Below, piece after piece: positions 32,826 through 45,301 of a stretch of 64,000 nt of DNA. Location of the stretch: the NCBI GenBank assembly GCA_037447655.1, contig JBBHKE010001539.1:159224-223223 (forward strand). The letters run 5' to 3'. Source of the stretch: Zygnema cylindricum (Eukaryota > Streptophyta > Zygnematophyceae > Zygnematales > Zygnemataceae). Each line of letters begins with the position of its first letter. The first letter of the stretch is position 1. The translations under genes were made by a program, and so were the position numbers. Under the pieces are notes generated by a model that worked only from the letters and a program-made list of their open reading frames with translations, was not told the origin of the DNA and ran no database searches.

Positions 32826-35800
32826 TCAAGACGGGACTTCTATATTATTATCCCTCCAATACCTTTGTAAAAACTCAGAATTTTTATCCTCTAAAGTCAA
32901 CTCATCTTCAGGCCTTCCTAGATAATGCACTTGCCAGAATATAGTATCACCAACCTTGAACCGTTGACCAACCCAATCTATTACCCATCTGTGGACTTCA
33001 GGTTCTATAATTATTGAGGGATCCAATTCCAGTTCTCTTTCTGTTGGTCGAAGATTCGCTGGTTTCAGTTGGCTGATGTGTATCACTGGATGAATTTTTG
33101 TTGAAGGCGGAAAATCCAATTTGGCAGCAACTGACGATATCATCTCGATTACAGTAAATGGTCCAATGTACTTAGGGGCAAATTTCCCCGTAGGATCCGA
33201 TTGTCCCTCAATCTTGCACCTGTAATGAGTTGTAGAAAGCCAAACCTTGTCACCTGTGCGTAACACCCAATCACCCCGTTTACGGTTAGCATTTAATTCT
33301 TGCCTCCTTTGTGCCTCCACTAATGAATCCCGGACAGTTTTCCAAATTGTTTGAACGTATTCCCAAAACTCTGTTCCAGAACCCCTATTCTCTTGAGTGA
33401 CCCCTGTTATTAAGTCCAATGCTTCTCTAGGTTGGTATCCGTATGCAACCTTAAATGGCGAGAATCCTGTACTAGCATGTTTACATGAATTGTATGCAAA
33501 TTCCATTAATGGCAGTTTAGATTCCCATGTGTTCTGAACTCCACTGCAAACAGTCTTGAGCATTTCCTCTAGTGTACGATTCATCCTTTCTGTCTGTCCA
33601 TCTGTCTGAGGATGATAAGCAGTACTCATCTTCAATTCAGTGCCTAAGTTTTGCTGCAATTCTTTCCAAAATGCAGATGTAAATTTAGAATCTCTATCAC
33701 TGACTATAGACAGGGGAACTCCATGATGTCTGACCACGTTGTCAAAATATAACTTTGCAATATCTACAACTGAATGAGTAGTTTTACAAGGGATAAAGAT
33801 TGCCATTTTACTGAACCTATCGACTACGACCATGATACTGTCATTTCTTCTAGATGTAGCTGGTAACCTGACAATAAAATCCATACTGACAGATTCCCAT
33901 GGTTTTTCGGGGATATCTAAAGGTTTTAAGAGACCTCTAGGTTTCTGGTTACTAGGTTTACTCTGTTGGCAAGGGACACAACTTTCCACGTGTCTCGACA
34001 CCTCCTTTGCCATCCCTGGCCAAAACAATCTACTCTGCAACCGACTAAGAGTTTTATCTCGACCAAGATGTCCTAAATGCTCATGGGCTTCCTGTAAAAG
34101 TTGTTTTCTCAAGTCTCCCATTTCAGGAATGCATAACCTATCCCCTGTTCGCAAATACAGTAAACCATCTTCTATTCTAAAGTTTTTGACATGCCTCTCA
34201 TTCAGTGGGTCAGAATTCCCTCCCGAAATATTCTTGCAAATCACAACAAAATAAGGATCTTTATCATAACCATATCTAACTGTATCTAAAAACAATTCAT
34301 CTTGAACCATAACACTTATTTCAAAACATCTACTTAAAGGATCTGCAACTACATTTGTCTTCCCAGGAATATGTTTGACATTAAATTTGAAATATGCTAA
34401 TTTTTGCATCCACCTAACCTGTCTGCCAGTCATAATCTGTGCATCACTTAATCTTTGCAAATAAGAAAGTGCTTTATTATCACAGTGAACTGTAAATTCT
34501 TTATTATGCAAATAACATCGCCATTTCACCAATGCATGTACAATTGCAAGTAATTCTTTTTCTTGTGCTGTATAGTTCTTTTCAGCATCATTGAATTTTC
34601 TGGACTCAAAAGCAATTGGATGAAAGTGTTTGCCGACTTTTTGACTTATGACTGCACCTAGACCTTTGTCAGATGCATCTGTAGTGATCAGAACTTCAAA
34701 TTCTCCAGCAGGGTCAGGATACACCAGTGTAGGGGCAGAGGTCAACTTCCCTTTTAGTTCCTCGAATGCTCTCTCTTGATCAGCTCCCCACACAAACGTC
34801 TCTTTTTCCCGAAGTAAATCCGTCAACGGTGCAGCGATCATACTGAAGTTCTTTATAAATTTCCTGTAGTAAGTGGCCAATCCCAAAAACGATCTAACTT
34901 CTGTGACATTAGTAGGTTGTTTCCAGTTTTGGATTGCTAAAATTTTGGATGGGTCTGTTTTAACACCTTCCCCACTAACTATATGTCCCAAAAATAATTT
35001 TTCACTTTTAAGAAAACTAGATTTTGACAATTTTCCATATAATTTTCTTTCTCTTAACCTTTCCAACACTCTTTTTAAATGAATTACATGTTGTTCTTTA
35101 GATTCACTATAGACTAAAATATCGTCTATAAACACTTGGACAAACTCATCTATGTAATCTGAAAAGGTTTGGTTCATTAATCTTTGGTAAGTAGGCGGTG
35201 CATTCGTTAAGCCGAATGGCATCACGATCCATTCAAAATGACCCACTCTAGTTCTGAAAGCAGTTTTATCAACATCCTCAATTCTAATTGGCACCTGATT
35301 AAAGCCACTACGCAGGTCAATCAATGAAAATACTTTAGCACTTTTTAAACGATCTATCAAATCAGAAATTAAAGGTAACGGATACTTATCCTTCACCGTA
35401 ATCTTGTTCAGACTACGATAATCGACGCACATTCTCAACGTTCCGTCCTTCTTTTTGACGAAAAGAACTGGTGCTCCGTACGGTGATTTGCTGGGTTGAA
35501 TATGTCCTTTCTCTAGGAGTTCTTTGATCTGTTTCTTTAACTCCTCTTGCTCAAAGAAACTGTGCTTATAAATTCCTGTGACAGGAGGGTTACATCCAGG
35601 TTCCAAGTTAATAACATGTTCTACATCTCGGGAAGGTGGCCTTCCTGAGGGTAAATCACTTGGAAAAACATCCCGGAATTCAAAAATCAAATCCTTAATA
35701 GTAGCATCAGGTGTATTAATGTCAGTTACAAAATCATATTTTTGTTTTTCAAGATTTTTAGTGGTGTCTGATTCAGGAATAACATGAATGTTAGTGTTTT

Positions 35801-36476
35801 CTCCCCCCCCTTCATCAGTAACTGCCTCAGTTACTAATAACAAGAAAGCATGATTTGTTTTATCTTTTAAATGCTTTTTAAATTGTTTAGCGGAAATCAA
35901 ACCTTCTACTCCCAATCTAGTTATGTTATTTATATGATTCCTATGCAATTTCTTAGGAGATAATGCTTGCAAAACCTTCCAACCGTTTTCAGACTTCACT
36001 TTTAAGGTATTAATTTCCCAATTAATTTGAGGATTATGTTCTGTTAACCAAGGCTTTCCCAGAATTAGTTCTTCACTTCCCAAATTCATTATTTCACACA
36101 CAACTTTCATTTTATGACCCTGGATATCAACTTCTATCGTGTCAGTTTGTAAGTCTAATGTGGACTTATTACCATTTGCCACTTGAACATGTAAAGGCTT
36201 TTCCCTTATGACAGTAGGAATTTTATTTTCCTCTACAAACTTATGTGAAATAAAATTATGTGTGGCACCTGAATCAACCATTACTTTCAACGGCTTTCCT
36301 TCCACTAATGACTCGAATCTAATCAAACTGTGTCTGGTGTCGTCATTACTTAGCTGTCCTAACATAGGTCTGTTGTTGAGAATTTCACCAGAAGGATTCT
36401 TTAAACTATGCAGTGTAGTGAGAATCATAATAAATTCAGCTATCCTAACTTTTCCATTCATTAATTTGCCCTCCAA
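32826..36476 (-). CDS. pol: Gypsy Pol polyprotein (protease, RT, RNase H, integrase, chromodomain-like tail)
   Basis: An uninterrupted frame of about 1,216 codons. Protease: DSGATHNF near residue 68. Reverse transcriptase: an [10 protein letters not shown] block and the active site FIDDILVYS near 448. RNase [12 protein letters not shown] near 600. Integrase: HHCC zinc finger (HEHLGHLG near 804, CVPCQQSK near 835), then a DDE core with Asp near 865, Asp in IVSDRDSKF near 925 and Glu in [14 protein letters not shown] near 968. The last 60 residues ([17 protein letters not shown]) resemble a divergent chromodomain. The frame is open back across the end of gag and lies at -1 relative to it, so expression by -1 frameshifting is possible. 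The track's TTG start is only nominal. Confidence 0.95.
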   Translation of the reverse strand: MEGKLMNGKVRIAEFIMILTTLHSLKNPSGEILNNRPMLGQLSNDDTRHSLIRFESLVEGKPLKVMVDSGATHNFISHKFVEENKIPTVIREKPLHVQVANGNKSTLDLQTDTIEVDIQGHKMKVVCEIMNLGSEELILGKPWLTEHNPQINWEINTLKVKSENGWKVLQALSPKKLHRNHINNITRLGVEGLISAKQFKKHLKDKTNHAFLLLVTEAVTDEGGGENTNIHVIPESDTTKNLEKQKYDFVTDINTPDATIKDLIFEFRDVFPSDLPSGRPPSRDVEHVINLEPGCNPPVTGIYKHSFFEQEELKKQIKELLEKGHIQPSKSPYGAPVLFVKKKDGTLRMCVDYRSLNKITVKDKYPLPLISDLIDRLKSAKVFSLIDLRSGFNQVPIRIEDVDKTAFRTRVGHFEWIVMPFGLTNAPPTYQRLMNQTFSDYIDEFVQVFIDDILVYSESKEQHVIHLKRVLERLRERKLYGKLSKSSFLKSEKLFLGHIVSGEGVKTDPSKILAIQNWKQPTNVTEVRSFLGLATYYRKFIKNFSMIAAPLTDLLREKETFVWGADQERAFEELKGKLTSAPTLVYPDPAGEFEVLITTDASDKGLGAVISQKVGKHFHPIAFESRKFNDAEKNYTAQEKELLAIVHALVKWRCYLHNKEFTVHCDNKALSYLQRLSDAQIMTGRQVRWMQKLAYFKFNVKHIPGKTNVVADPLSRCFEISVMVQDELFLDTVRYGYDKDPYFVVICKNISGGNSDPLNERHVKNFRIEDGLLYLRTGDRLCIPEMGDLRKQLLQEAHEHLGHLGRDKTLSRLQSRLFWPGMAKEVSRHVESCVPCQQSKPSNQKPRGLLKPLDIPEKPWESVSMDFIVRLPATSRRNDSIMVVVDRFSKMAIFIPCKTTHSVVDIAKLYFDNVVRHHGVPLSIVSDRDSKFTSAFWKELQQNLGTELKMSTAYHPQTDGQTERMNRTLEEMLKTVCSGVQNTWESKLPLMEFAYNSCKHASTGFSPFKVAYGYQPREALDLITGVTQENRGSGTEFWEYVQTIWKTVRDSLVEAQRRQELNANRKRGDWVLRTGDKVWLSTTHYRCKIEGQSDPTGKFAPKYIGPFTVIEMISSVAAKLDFPPSTKIHPVIHISQLKPANLRPTERELELDPSIIIEPEVHRWVIDWVGQRFKVGDTIFWQVHYLGRPEDELTLEDKNSEFLQRYWRDNNIEVPS

Positions 36477-36526
36477 AGTTAACTCTTTAACTTCTGGATC
36501 CAGTTGACTAAACTGAGGACTTTCAG

Positions 36527-37849
36527 TTAGTCCTTTCCGTTTCCTACCTCCTGGGCTTCCTGCTCAGCTAGATATAATGCAATATCCTCTTGGAGACCTT
36601 CATTTACATCGACTGTTTTGAGAGAACCTTTATTTGTACAGTCTTTAGCGTAATGATCTGGACCTCCACATTTGAAACAAGTGACTTTCTTTTTGGGTTT
36701 TGTGCACTCTCTACTAAAATGTCCCTCCTCTCCACAGTTATAACAGTTAATCTTTTTCAATTGTGCACACTCAAATGCTCTATGACCCCTTTTCTGACAA
36801 ATAGTGCATGTGGGAATGGTAAGGTTAGACTTCTGGGCATTAATGTTTGGTTTAGGACTTTTAATGTACCCCCCTCTAATGTTAAATCTATTTCCTGCAT
36901 TAACGCTATGTCCACCCCTTTGATTTCCCCTGAAGATATTTTGCCTATTCACCAGTCCAGCATTGATTCCCTCTTCAACAAATTCCTCCTCATCCCACTG
37001 TGATACTTCATTTAAATTACCCCTGAGTGATCGAGTTTCCCGATTATACCCCAACTGATCCTCTAATTCCAATGACTTATCTTGTAATTCCTTCAAATTA
37101 TTAAAATTTTGATGTTTTAGCTCAGATTTCAGTATAGGATTCAAATAGTTCAAGAAATGCAATTTAGCCATTTCATCAGTCAAACCTATGACATGAATAC
37201 TAGATGAGTCAAATTCCACAATATAATCCTTCACAGATCCATTCTGCTTACAATTCAGCCACTTTTCTTCCATTCTGGATTTAAAAGTGACAGACAAGAA
37301 ACGCGATTTGATCGCGGTTTTAAAAGTTTCCCAATCAGCATTATCAGGAATCAATTTAGATCTTCTCTGGGTATAATACCAAATCTGAGCATCACCTTTC
37401 AGACAACTAACAGCAAAAGAAGTGTAATCATCACGATCACAATTTCTAGATTCCAAATAATACTCCATATGAAAAATCCAAGCATCCAACTCATCAATCT
37501 TCTTACCATCAAACGATGGTGCCTCACTAATAGACAATTTCAGATCTCTTATCTTCTTAGGTCTATCATGATCATCCTCCCTAAAACTGGCATTTCTTTT
37601 ACTACTCTCACCCTTTTGGTCATTCATATTATTGTTGGTCTGAATTAAGCTAATAAGTTCATCTAATTTCTCATTTGAAACATTTCCATTTTCTTTAACA
37701 ACTTTCAATTCACTTTTCAATTCGGAAATGGTTTCATCCACAGCGGTAGCATGATTATTAAATCTTTTGACCAATTTCACAGTTCGCTTCTTCAACACAT
37801 TCAAAGCATTCTCCATTTCACGTTTCCATGCAGAATTTGCCATTATCAC
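36527..37849 (-). CDS. gag: Gypsy Gag polyprotein with three CCHC zinc knuckles
   Basis: 440 residues starting [12 protein letters not shown]. An N-terminal helical region is followed by a retrotransposon-gag domain ([20 protein letters not shown] through [18 protein letters not shown]). Near the C-terminus are three zinc knuckles: [14 protein letters not shown] (about 346), [14 protein letters not shown] (about 370) and [14 protein letters not shown] (about 393). Most plant gypsy Gags carry one knuckle, so three is on the high side. It packages the element RNA in cytoplasmic particles. It ends in TAA overlapping the open pol frame. Confidence 0.93.
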   Translation of the reverse strand: MIMANSAWKREMENALNVLKKRTVKLVKRFNNHATAVDETISELKSELKVVKENGNVSNEKLDELISLIQTNNNMNDQKGESSKRNASFREDDHDRPKKIRDLKLSISEAPSFDGKKIDELDAWIFHMEYYLESRNCDRDDYTSFAVSCLKGDAQIWYYTQRRSKLIPDNADWETFKTAIKSRFLSVTFKSRMEEKWLNCKQNGSVKDYIVEFDSSSIHVIGLTDEMAKLHFLNYLNPILKSELKHQNFNNLKELQDKSLELEDQLGYNRETRSLRGNLNEVSQWDEEEFVEEGINAGLVNRQNIFRGNQRGGHSVNAGNRFNIRGGYIKSPKPNINAQKSNLTIPTCTICQKRGHRAFECAQLKKINCYNCGEEGHFSRECTKPKKKVTCFKCGGPDHYAKDCTNKGSLKTVDVNEGLQEDIALYLAEQEAQEVGNGKD

Positions 37850-38609
37850 ACAATTAAATCAAGCAAAAGGAAAGATAGAGTATAATTTCCCAAAGAAATT
37901 TGATGCAGATTTGAAGTCCTTAGATTGCTCCAATCCAAAACTTCTTCTCCTTAACAAATCCTTTGAAAAGATCAAGATCTGAGAAATTAAAAAGACATTG
38001 ACAATAAGTTAGTACAAATTCAAATTTTCAATTTCCCAACATTGAAACAGAAATGTAAGAATTTCCCCACCAATTTTGCAATAGCAAAAATTGAAAGCTC
38101 TCAAAGGTAAGATTTCACCATAAATTTTGCAACAGCAAAACTGAAATCAATCAAAGGTAACAATTTAGGGTTTGAAAAGTTTTGAGTCATTTCTGGACTC
38201 CTTTGCTCTTGAAGAAGTAAAGTACTCCACTTTCCTTCTCCTCCATTAGCAAATTCCCCATTTCCCACTACATCAGGATCTTTTGTTCTATAATCCTCAC
38301 ATCCTCACCCTTCATGGCTTCAAGCCCTCCCTCTACACATGAATCATTGCTAGGAGAAGGCAAGTTTGTTTGGCCTCTAGGTAATTGGAGTGAGCTTCAG
38401 CGGTGGCTACACTGCCCACCCCGCCTTAGTCCTTAGGACCTGAGCACGCCCCACATCTAACCAGCGGCCGCTGGCAGTGTGATCACTCAGTTTCCCTCCA
38501 ATCCCCTACCACTTCACATTGTGGTTCTACCGACACAGGTTAGAGCACCCTCACCGGTCACGGCAATCGATTTTCGGGTGAGCAAACTTCTCCCTGGTTT
38601 CTAACCAAA
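37850..38609 (-). other. 5' leader of the gypsy element
   Basis: Non-coding sequence between primer-binding site and gag. It contains a short repeat, AAATTTTGCAATAGC-like, at about 38068-38150. Confidence 0.7.
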
Positions 38610-38621
38610 GCTTTGATACCA
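38610..38621 (-). other. Primer-binding site, initiator Met tRNA type
   Basis: The minus strand reads TGGTATCAAAGC two bases inside the 5' LTR. The classic plant site complementary to tRNA-iMet is TGGTATCAGAGC; there is one mismatch. Confidence 0.85.
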
Positions 38622-38623
38622 TA

Positions 38624-39590
38624 TGTAACAGGATCTCCTACCTCTCAGAAAATCCCATTACTACAAACAATTCCAACCACACATTCCACACATTGGAAAA
38701 TACACATCCACATTGGAAAACACTCACATAAGGATAACTTTAAATTAGAAGAAGCTTCTGTCCACATAACATTAGCTTGGTCTCTTGCCCTCGTGGCTCA
38801 ACCCTTCAATTTAAAGTGTTTCCTCTACTCTCCACTCTTAATAATTCTATCTCTTAACTACTAAAACACTATTTAATTAGTAAGAGATTTCAATGCAAAA
38901 ATGCCTTTTCTCCAATTTGGTATTAATCGCTCAGGACCAAGATCAGCTGGAATTTCCACAAACTTTTCCAAAGGAAAAGATGTCTACTCTCCTCTTACAC
39001 TTCACTATTTATCCATCATCGCCCTGGACTCGCCAGGCCAGAGTCAACGCTCCGTTTTAACAGGCTTTTACCTGGGCCAATCATTGATCAGCAAAGACTC
39101 AGACTGACCAATGCAAAAACGTGCGAAATCTCTTACTAACTACTTAGCGCTTTACTAACCAATCAAACGTTACGTTTCACTACGTAACATTTACGTGCAA
39201 AATTGCGCGCCAAACGAAACGCGACTTCGCACGATCGTGCATAACAAATTTCGCACGCGAAACTTCCTACGAAATTCCCTTAAGTGAAAGTGACGTTTCG
39301 TACCAAAATTTGTACGAAACGAAGTACCGTGCATACTAAACGTTTCATTAGAACTTTATGAAACGTACGCGCGTAATTTCGGTACTAATTTGACCCTTAA
39401 CCCGTTTCAATGATACCCACTTGTTATTTAGACCCCACGCTGTCACCTAAATACACCCATCGCTATAACTTTTAAAATATAACTCCAAATAGCGTGATTC
39501 TTTTGCGGGCGTCTACCAAATTTAGTACTCTATAATCATAACACCTAAATACCCCTTTATAAACAAGTTCGATCCGCTATTGCTGTTACA
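38624..39590 (-). repeat. 5' LTR of the gypsy element
   Basis: 967 bases, the same length as the other LTR, with one substitution noticed (C at 39354). Confidence 0.95.
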
Positions 39591-39595
39591 CCAAT

Positions 39596-42500
39596 CAAGT
39601 TTGTTATTTCCCATCTGGTTTTTCGAGTAAACGACTAGATTTGTTATGTACATCACGATATCGTTTATAATTCTCCTCTATTTGTCCCACTTTAGTGTTG
39701 TTTCCATATATGTCCAATTCGTACGGATTATGATTTTTTTACGAAAACTATGTAGTGTTCGTTTGTTTCGTAAATTTCGTACGTTTCACAATGTACCAAA
39801 AATAGTACGGACAAAAAAAAGGGACGTTGCTTCATTTGCGAGCGCGTATTTTTATCTGTCCTCCACTCTTTCTTCAGAAAGAAGTCGTCATTGGAGACGC
39901 CGTAAATTCCGTCGCTCGCCGCTACACCGTGAATCGTTATTAGCTTTATGTGCTTTATATCGGCACCCCCAAATTTTCACCTCGAAACTTGAAATATAAT
40001 TAACAAATATATTTTTTCCTTGACGTTAATTACGGTTATTTTAATCAAGCGTACGCATTATTGAATAACATGGTGTACGGAAGACAACATTGTACTTCAT
40101 TATGGAAAATTGTACGAAAATTGTAGTTAACTTATGTCGGTTGCATACAGAACTTTGCTTAGAATAAACGATTATGTACTCGTACCTATTTTAGTGTATA
40201 AGTATGAACGGCGTAATAATTAATAACCCGGAAACCCAAATTATAGTTATGGATGAATTATAATAAAAAGACGCGACGTTGTACGGATTGTCAAACTTTG
40301 TACTCCTACCAAGCGCGCGCGTATTTTTATCCGTCCTCCACTTTGTCTTCAGAAAGAAGCCGCCGTTGGAGACGCCGTAAATTCCCCTGCTCGCTGCTAG
40401 TTCGTTGATTTTTTTTATTTTTTTTTGGGTATTGAATATTACAAAAAAATGAAATTTGAAAGTCTAAAAAAAGTACGAATTTTTACTTCGAATTAAAAAA
40501 AAAATGGTTTTATGCGCAATGTACGTAGTTATCGTTAGTTAACTCTGTGCATTTTATGCGCATAGGACATCAATGGTTGTTTCCCTCAACTACAAAAAAA
40601 AATTATATGTTTTTTCGGTCCCCGTTCCACCCATAAAATATTTCACAATGTTTAGCTCACATGTGTGTCTTTAAGGAAATTACTTTGAATAACTTTTTGT
40701 TATTGTTTGTTGATCACGAACACCAAAAAAAAACATAGAAGTGATGCCCATGTTTTTTCTTAGTTGTTCATTCCCCGTGTACATGAGTTCGTGATGCTAC
40801 ACAAATACTTTTGGAAGAGCCACCGTAAATTTAGAGGCCCATTATCGAGTAGTGTTGTTTTACTGTTTTCATTTCCCACTTGCATCTCAATTTGATAAGA
40901 AAATGGATTTTCTCCCATTTGCAACTATTTTTGAAGGATACCTTATGGGTTGATAAGTGTACACTAGAACAATTTCAGAGCATCAGAATGAAATTTTTCA
41001 AAATTCGTAAGGGAGTGAAGACTGTTGGAAAGTGGTCATATTTATACAGAACGAGCTAAGTGCTTAAAAAGGTGGAATGAAAATGGTCAAACTGTAAGTA
41101 TTATCAATTGTTGCAAATCTTAAACCTTGTGAAATACTATTGACAACGTTCAGTAAGCTTTAATATAATTGATAATTTTTGTATGCTACCTATTTAAAGT
41201 ATTGTGATGATATTTAATAAAAATGAAAAAAAAATATCGCGAACAAATGACATTCGATACAACACGATGAAATAAAAAGGTGGGAGTCTTTTGGAACAGT
41301 TTGGCAACAAGGAACATTTTCATAATAACTAAGTTGTAAGCTAGACCTTACGATACATCGACGATTGGGCAAAAAAACGGATTGTCATACTATATCACAT
41401 AAAAAATAGCAACATGATTTTAAAATATGATGTTCGATACGATTTAATGCGAGGATCTTCATTTCCGTATAAAATTTACTTTCCGAGTGGTGTATATGTT
41501 TCGGGGTCCCATTATTGGATGTTTAGAGTATTATGACATATTATTTTAAAAAATGAATAAAGTTGACGGTGTTTTAAATATGAAATTTATAAAAATGGTT
41601 AATGGTTTGTTGTGTAGAGGGTAAATTCTTCATACATATTCACCGATAAAATACATGAATTAGCATAGATAATTTGTTCTAATGGACGAATTTGTATTCA
41701 ACTATCGCATGATGACTATAGATCTTCCCCGATGACAATATTGTTTAGTCGGAAGATGAATCGATACGTAAAAGAGGGCATTTAAGAAGTACACGATCAA
41801 TGATCTTGGTGAGTGGGATAGAAGGGTCACTTTGACAAATATAGGTTGTATCTTTAGCTAACAACCTTGTCTAACCGCCACAATCATTTGTATTCTCTTA
41901 TTCGAACGGTAGTCAATACTATCGGGTTTGTCGTGACACATGGTTATAGACACACGACGAAAATAAAACAAATGATTTTATAACCCACAATGATATTCGA
42001 ACATGAGATTTATGGACAACAAGGTTCTCGTTGGGTGCTTTACACATGAAAAAGTTGTAATATTTACAAAAATAATTATTGGTGAAGCGGGCATGTGTGC
42101 CTCATCAGTGACGATTCATAGGGGGTGACTTTAAAGTTAACTTTCCGGAACATGGAATGCTCGTGAGAAAAAGAATAAAATGCGTATGTTGTGCATTGTT
42201 AAATTTTATATTGTGATAACATTTATTATCGATACGGTAGGTAATCGAATTTTGAAAGGCCCCAATGTTTCGCTTGTTGAGGATTAAATTGTTTTTGTCT
42301 AAATGTTTGCACATGTATATCACTATTACACAATAGTGCCTTAAAATTAATGATATAATGTTGTTTATATATTTTTAATGTATCATATCATTGATGACAA
42401 TTTGGTGCTCACTTTGTGGAACGTAATTAGAAATTTGTAGTATAGAATGTGCAACAGATACGTACAATATTTTTTTTAGATCTTTATTACAAAAAGTTGT

Positions 42501-44024
42501 GATGGGAAAATCATCGGGGTAGAATGTGGGTACAACAAAGTCGTACCTTTTAGGCCTAAAGTACACCTTTTGCCCCACTTGAGTACACAACAGTTAATGA
42601 TTTTATGATAGCAAATCAACAAAAACGTAAGCACATCAACCAAAACGTAAGCATTGGGCAACTTTTCTCACTTTTTATCGATAGAGTTATAATTTATTAA
42701 GTATATAACAGTTTTACCTCACAAGAAAAGGCCTATGATTTAAAAACAAAGGGAGAAGAAACAACTTCAGGGTGAAAGACATAATGGAAAAGGTACCCTC
42801 CATTTTTATAAAAAGTCAAAGTCAACCATCGCGATATCGTAATCAACATATCGTACCGTCACATTTGTTAAAGATCGGTTCATTTCTCTTGTCGATATAC
42901 CTAATCAGCATATCGATAGTCGGTAAGTCAACACGTCCATTTCAGAGAGGAGGTTACCATACACAACAATACAGTGGAAAAAGCGCACTTGGTCGAATAG
43001 TTCGATGCTGACATGGCGTAGTGCCCCCAAATCTACCGAAAAGATTGTTGTCCAAAATTCAAAGTGACTGTATGCTGAACTCCTGCTGAAACTTCGGGGC
43101 AGAGTCTTGTCCTTTCGGAATCGCAATTTTATCCACTCGTCGATTTGATCCTTCGGTGGTCCCCACGGGCGGGCAATGAATTGGCCCACAATCCGTACTG
43201 TAGGAAATATTTTTTGGCTGACCGTTATCGTTGGAATTCAAAGTGGCCCTGTTGCTTCTTTACCGACTTCGGACGTCCGCCAGTGTCTGTACACTCGTCC
43301 CCAGCTGAATCACCACTCCCCTGATTCACATATTGTTCCAATTTAGGTCTTCAGTCTCTCAAGAGTTTCGTTTCAGACCGATGCTACAACGTACAGACTA
43401 CTGCATAATAATTTAATAACAATAACCATCAGTATCTATTCTCATTCTTGCATTAAAAGCAAAACGTGTGATGTGTAATTTCACAGCATCTTCTTAACGC
43501 TAAGGTGAAGTTGCTATATTGTAAGTACTTGGTGGTGGCATTTGTGGTTCATTTGCTGAAGTTTGTCATAATTGCAAAGCATAGTATTAAAGTTAAAATT
43601 TTACAAAACACACTTTTATTTCTGTTTTTTTTTTCTTTTGTTTTTTGTCCCTTCCATATGTGGTTTCCAATAATTAATATCGCTTACGGCAGACATGAGG
43701 ATCAAAGTATGTGAAAATATTTGTTGAGAAAACAGACATAGTCCTGACTTTCCTTTGTTACTTAGGCACAGGGTACCAAAGAACATGATATTTTTAGGTT
43801 ATGTTTGGGGTAACTGAATGCAAACTGTTACCTTGCAGCGCAAACATGGAGGTTTGGAGTCATACAGAATATCGATGGTATCGTGATTCTGTAGTTAAAA
43901 CTTTAATTCCGAGTTCTGCAAGAATATGCAACCAGCTGCTCGTTGTGAGGTATAAACCTAGTATATAAGAGCTGTGAAATACCTGCTTCGTCTTTCATTG
44001 AGATATTAGGGGAAGGCAACAGCT
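39596..44024. other. AT-rich region without a supported gene
   Basis: Between the gypsy element and the SDP1-like start codon. An 80-base segment occurs twice near its left end. The middle (40.4-42.7 kb) has only short frames with many stops. From about 42.8 kb the sequence has more G+C and CG, and probably includes promoter and 5' UTR of the lipase gene. CGATA/TATCG motifs at 42828-42915 recall the subterminal repeats of the hAT-like element. Confidence 0.5.
39842..40398 (+). repeat. Two direct copies of an 80-base segment
   Basis: GCGCGTATTTTTATC, then GTCCTCCACT, TCTTCAGAAAGAAG and TTGGAGACGCCGTAAATTCC, occur at about 39842-39923 and 40318-40396, about 475 bases apart. The copies are nearly 90 percent alike by eye. 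Neither encodes a recognised product. Confidence 0.75.
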
Positions 44025-45258
44025 ATGGAATCATCTGAGGAAGCTGCGTTAGACCTTTTTAGAATAGGTCCTACGACAACATATGGAAGAGTGGTCGCGT
44101 TGCGCGTTTTATTTTGCAATCATTTCCAGCAGCTGCTGTTGATCCTCCGTTCCCGGGCCGTAGATCGCCTCATGCAGCTGGAAAAGCTACTTATGTTTGT
44201 GGTGGGAGGAATTCGCAAACGTGTCAATCCTCGCAGTCCAAACTTTCTTCTTGGATCCATGTTACTTGCCGCTCTATTGCTTAGAAGGTACAGAATGCGC
44301 TCCATCAAGGCAGAGGTTGCTATGCGAAAGAAGTTTTGGTCAAATTTAATGAAGTCAGCCACAACTTATGACGAATGGGCGCATGCAGCTGCAATGGTTG
44401 ACAAGTATAACGGAAGGAAACAGGTATATTGTTGTCTTCCAAGCTTGGAGGTCATTGACTCCGTCAAGAGTTTCCTTATGCATCCATAAAAAGAGGCCAC
44501 AATTTTCTGTGTTTGTTTGGACTACATGTCTTCCTTGAATTAACGAGCGGTGCTTTCTTCTGAGATGTTGAAGAAAGCCTCTCCCTCTCTCTCTCTCTCT
44601 CTCTCTCCCTCCCTCCCTCCCTCCCTCCCTCCCTCCCTCCCTCCCTCCCTCCCTCCCTCCCTCCCTCCCTCCCTCCCTCCCTCCCTCCCTCCCTCCCTCC
44701 CTCCCTCCCTCCCTCCCTCCCTCCCTCCCTCCCTCCCTCCCTCCCTCCCTCCCTCCCTCCCTCCCTCCCTCCCTCCCTCCCTCCCTCCCTCCCTCCCTCC
44801 CTCCCTCCCTCCCTCCCTCCCTCCCTCCCTCCCTCCCTCCCTCCCTCCCTCCCTCCCTCCCTCCCTCCCTCCCTCCCTCCCTCCCTCCCTCCCTCCCTCC
44901 CTCCCTCCCTCCCTCCCTCCCTCCCTCCCTCCCTCCCTCCCTCCCTCCCTCCCTCCCTCCCTCCCTCCCTCCCTCCCTCCCTCCCTCCCTCCCTCCCTCC
45001 CTCCCTCCCTCCCTCCCTCCCTCCCTCCCTCCCTCCCTCCCTCCCTCCCTCCCTCCCTCCCTCCCTCCCTCACACACTCCCCCCCCCCCCCTCTCCGTCT
45101 CCCTCTCATTCTCCCTCTCCCTCTCCCTCCTTCCCTCTCCTTCTCCCTCTCCTTCTCCCTCTCCCTCTCCCTCCTTCCCTCTCCTTCTCCCTCTCCTTCT
45201 CCCTCTCCTTCTCTTTCTCACTCTCCCTCCTCCCCCTCCCCTCCTCTCCCCCCCTCCC

Positions 45259-45301
<43 letters not shown>

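Larger units (their letters stand above)
31811..39590 (-). mobile_element. Complete Ty3/gypsy LTR retrotransposon (chromovirus-like)
   Basis: 7,780 bases bounded by two 967-bp LTRs that start TG and end CA. The flanking target duplication is CCAAT (31806-31810 and 39591-39595). On the minus strand the order is 5' LTR, primer-binding site, gag, pol, polypurine tract, 3' LTR. Pol order is protease, reverse transcriptase, RNase H, integrase, which defines Ty3/gypsy. Both reading frames are intact, and comparing the LTRs by eye found only one difference (T at 32541, C at 39354). I infer a recent and possibly active insertion. Confidence 0.95.

Noticed and set aside
36500-36560. Canonical slippery heptamer for gag-pol frameshifting
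   Set aside because: The pol frame is -1 and open here, but no X_XXY_YYZ heptamer in the gag frame was found; the closest is A_GGA_AAC.
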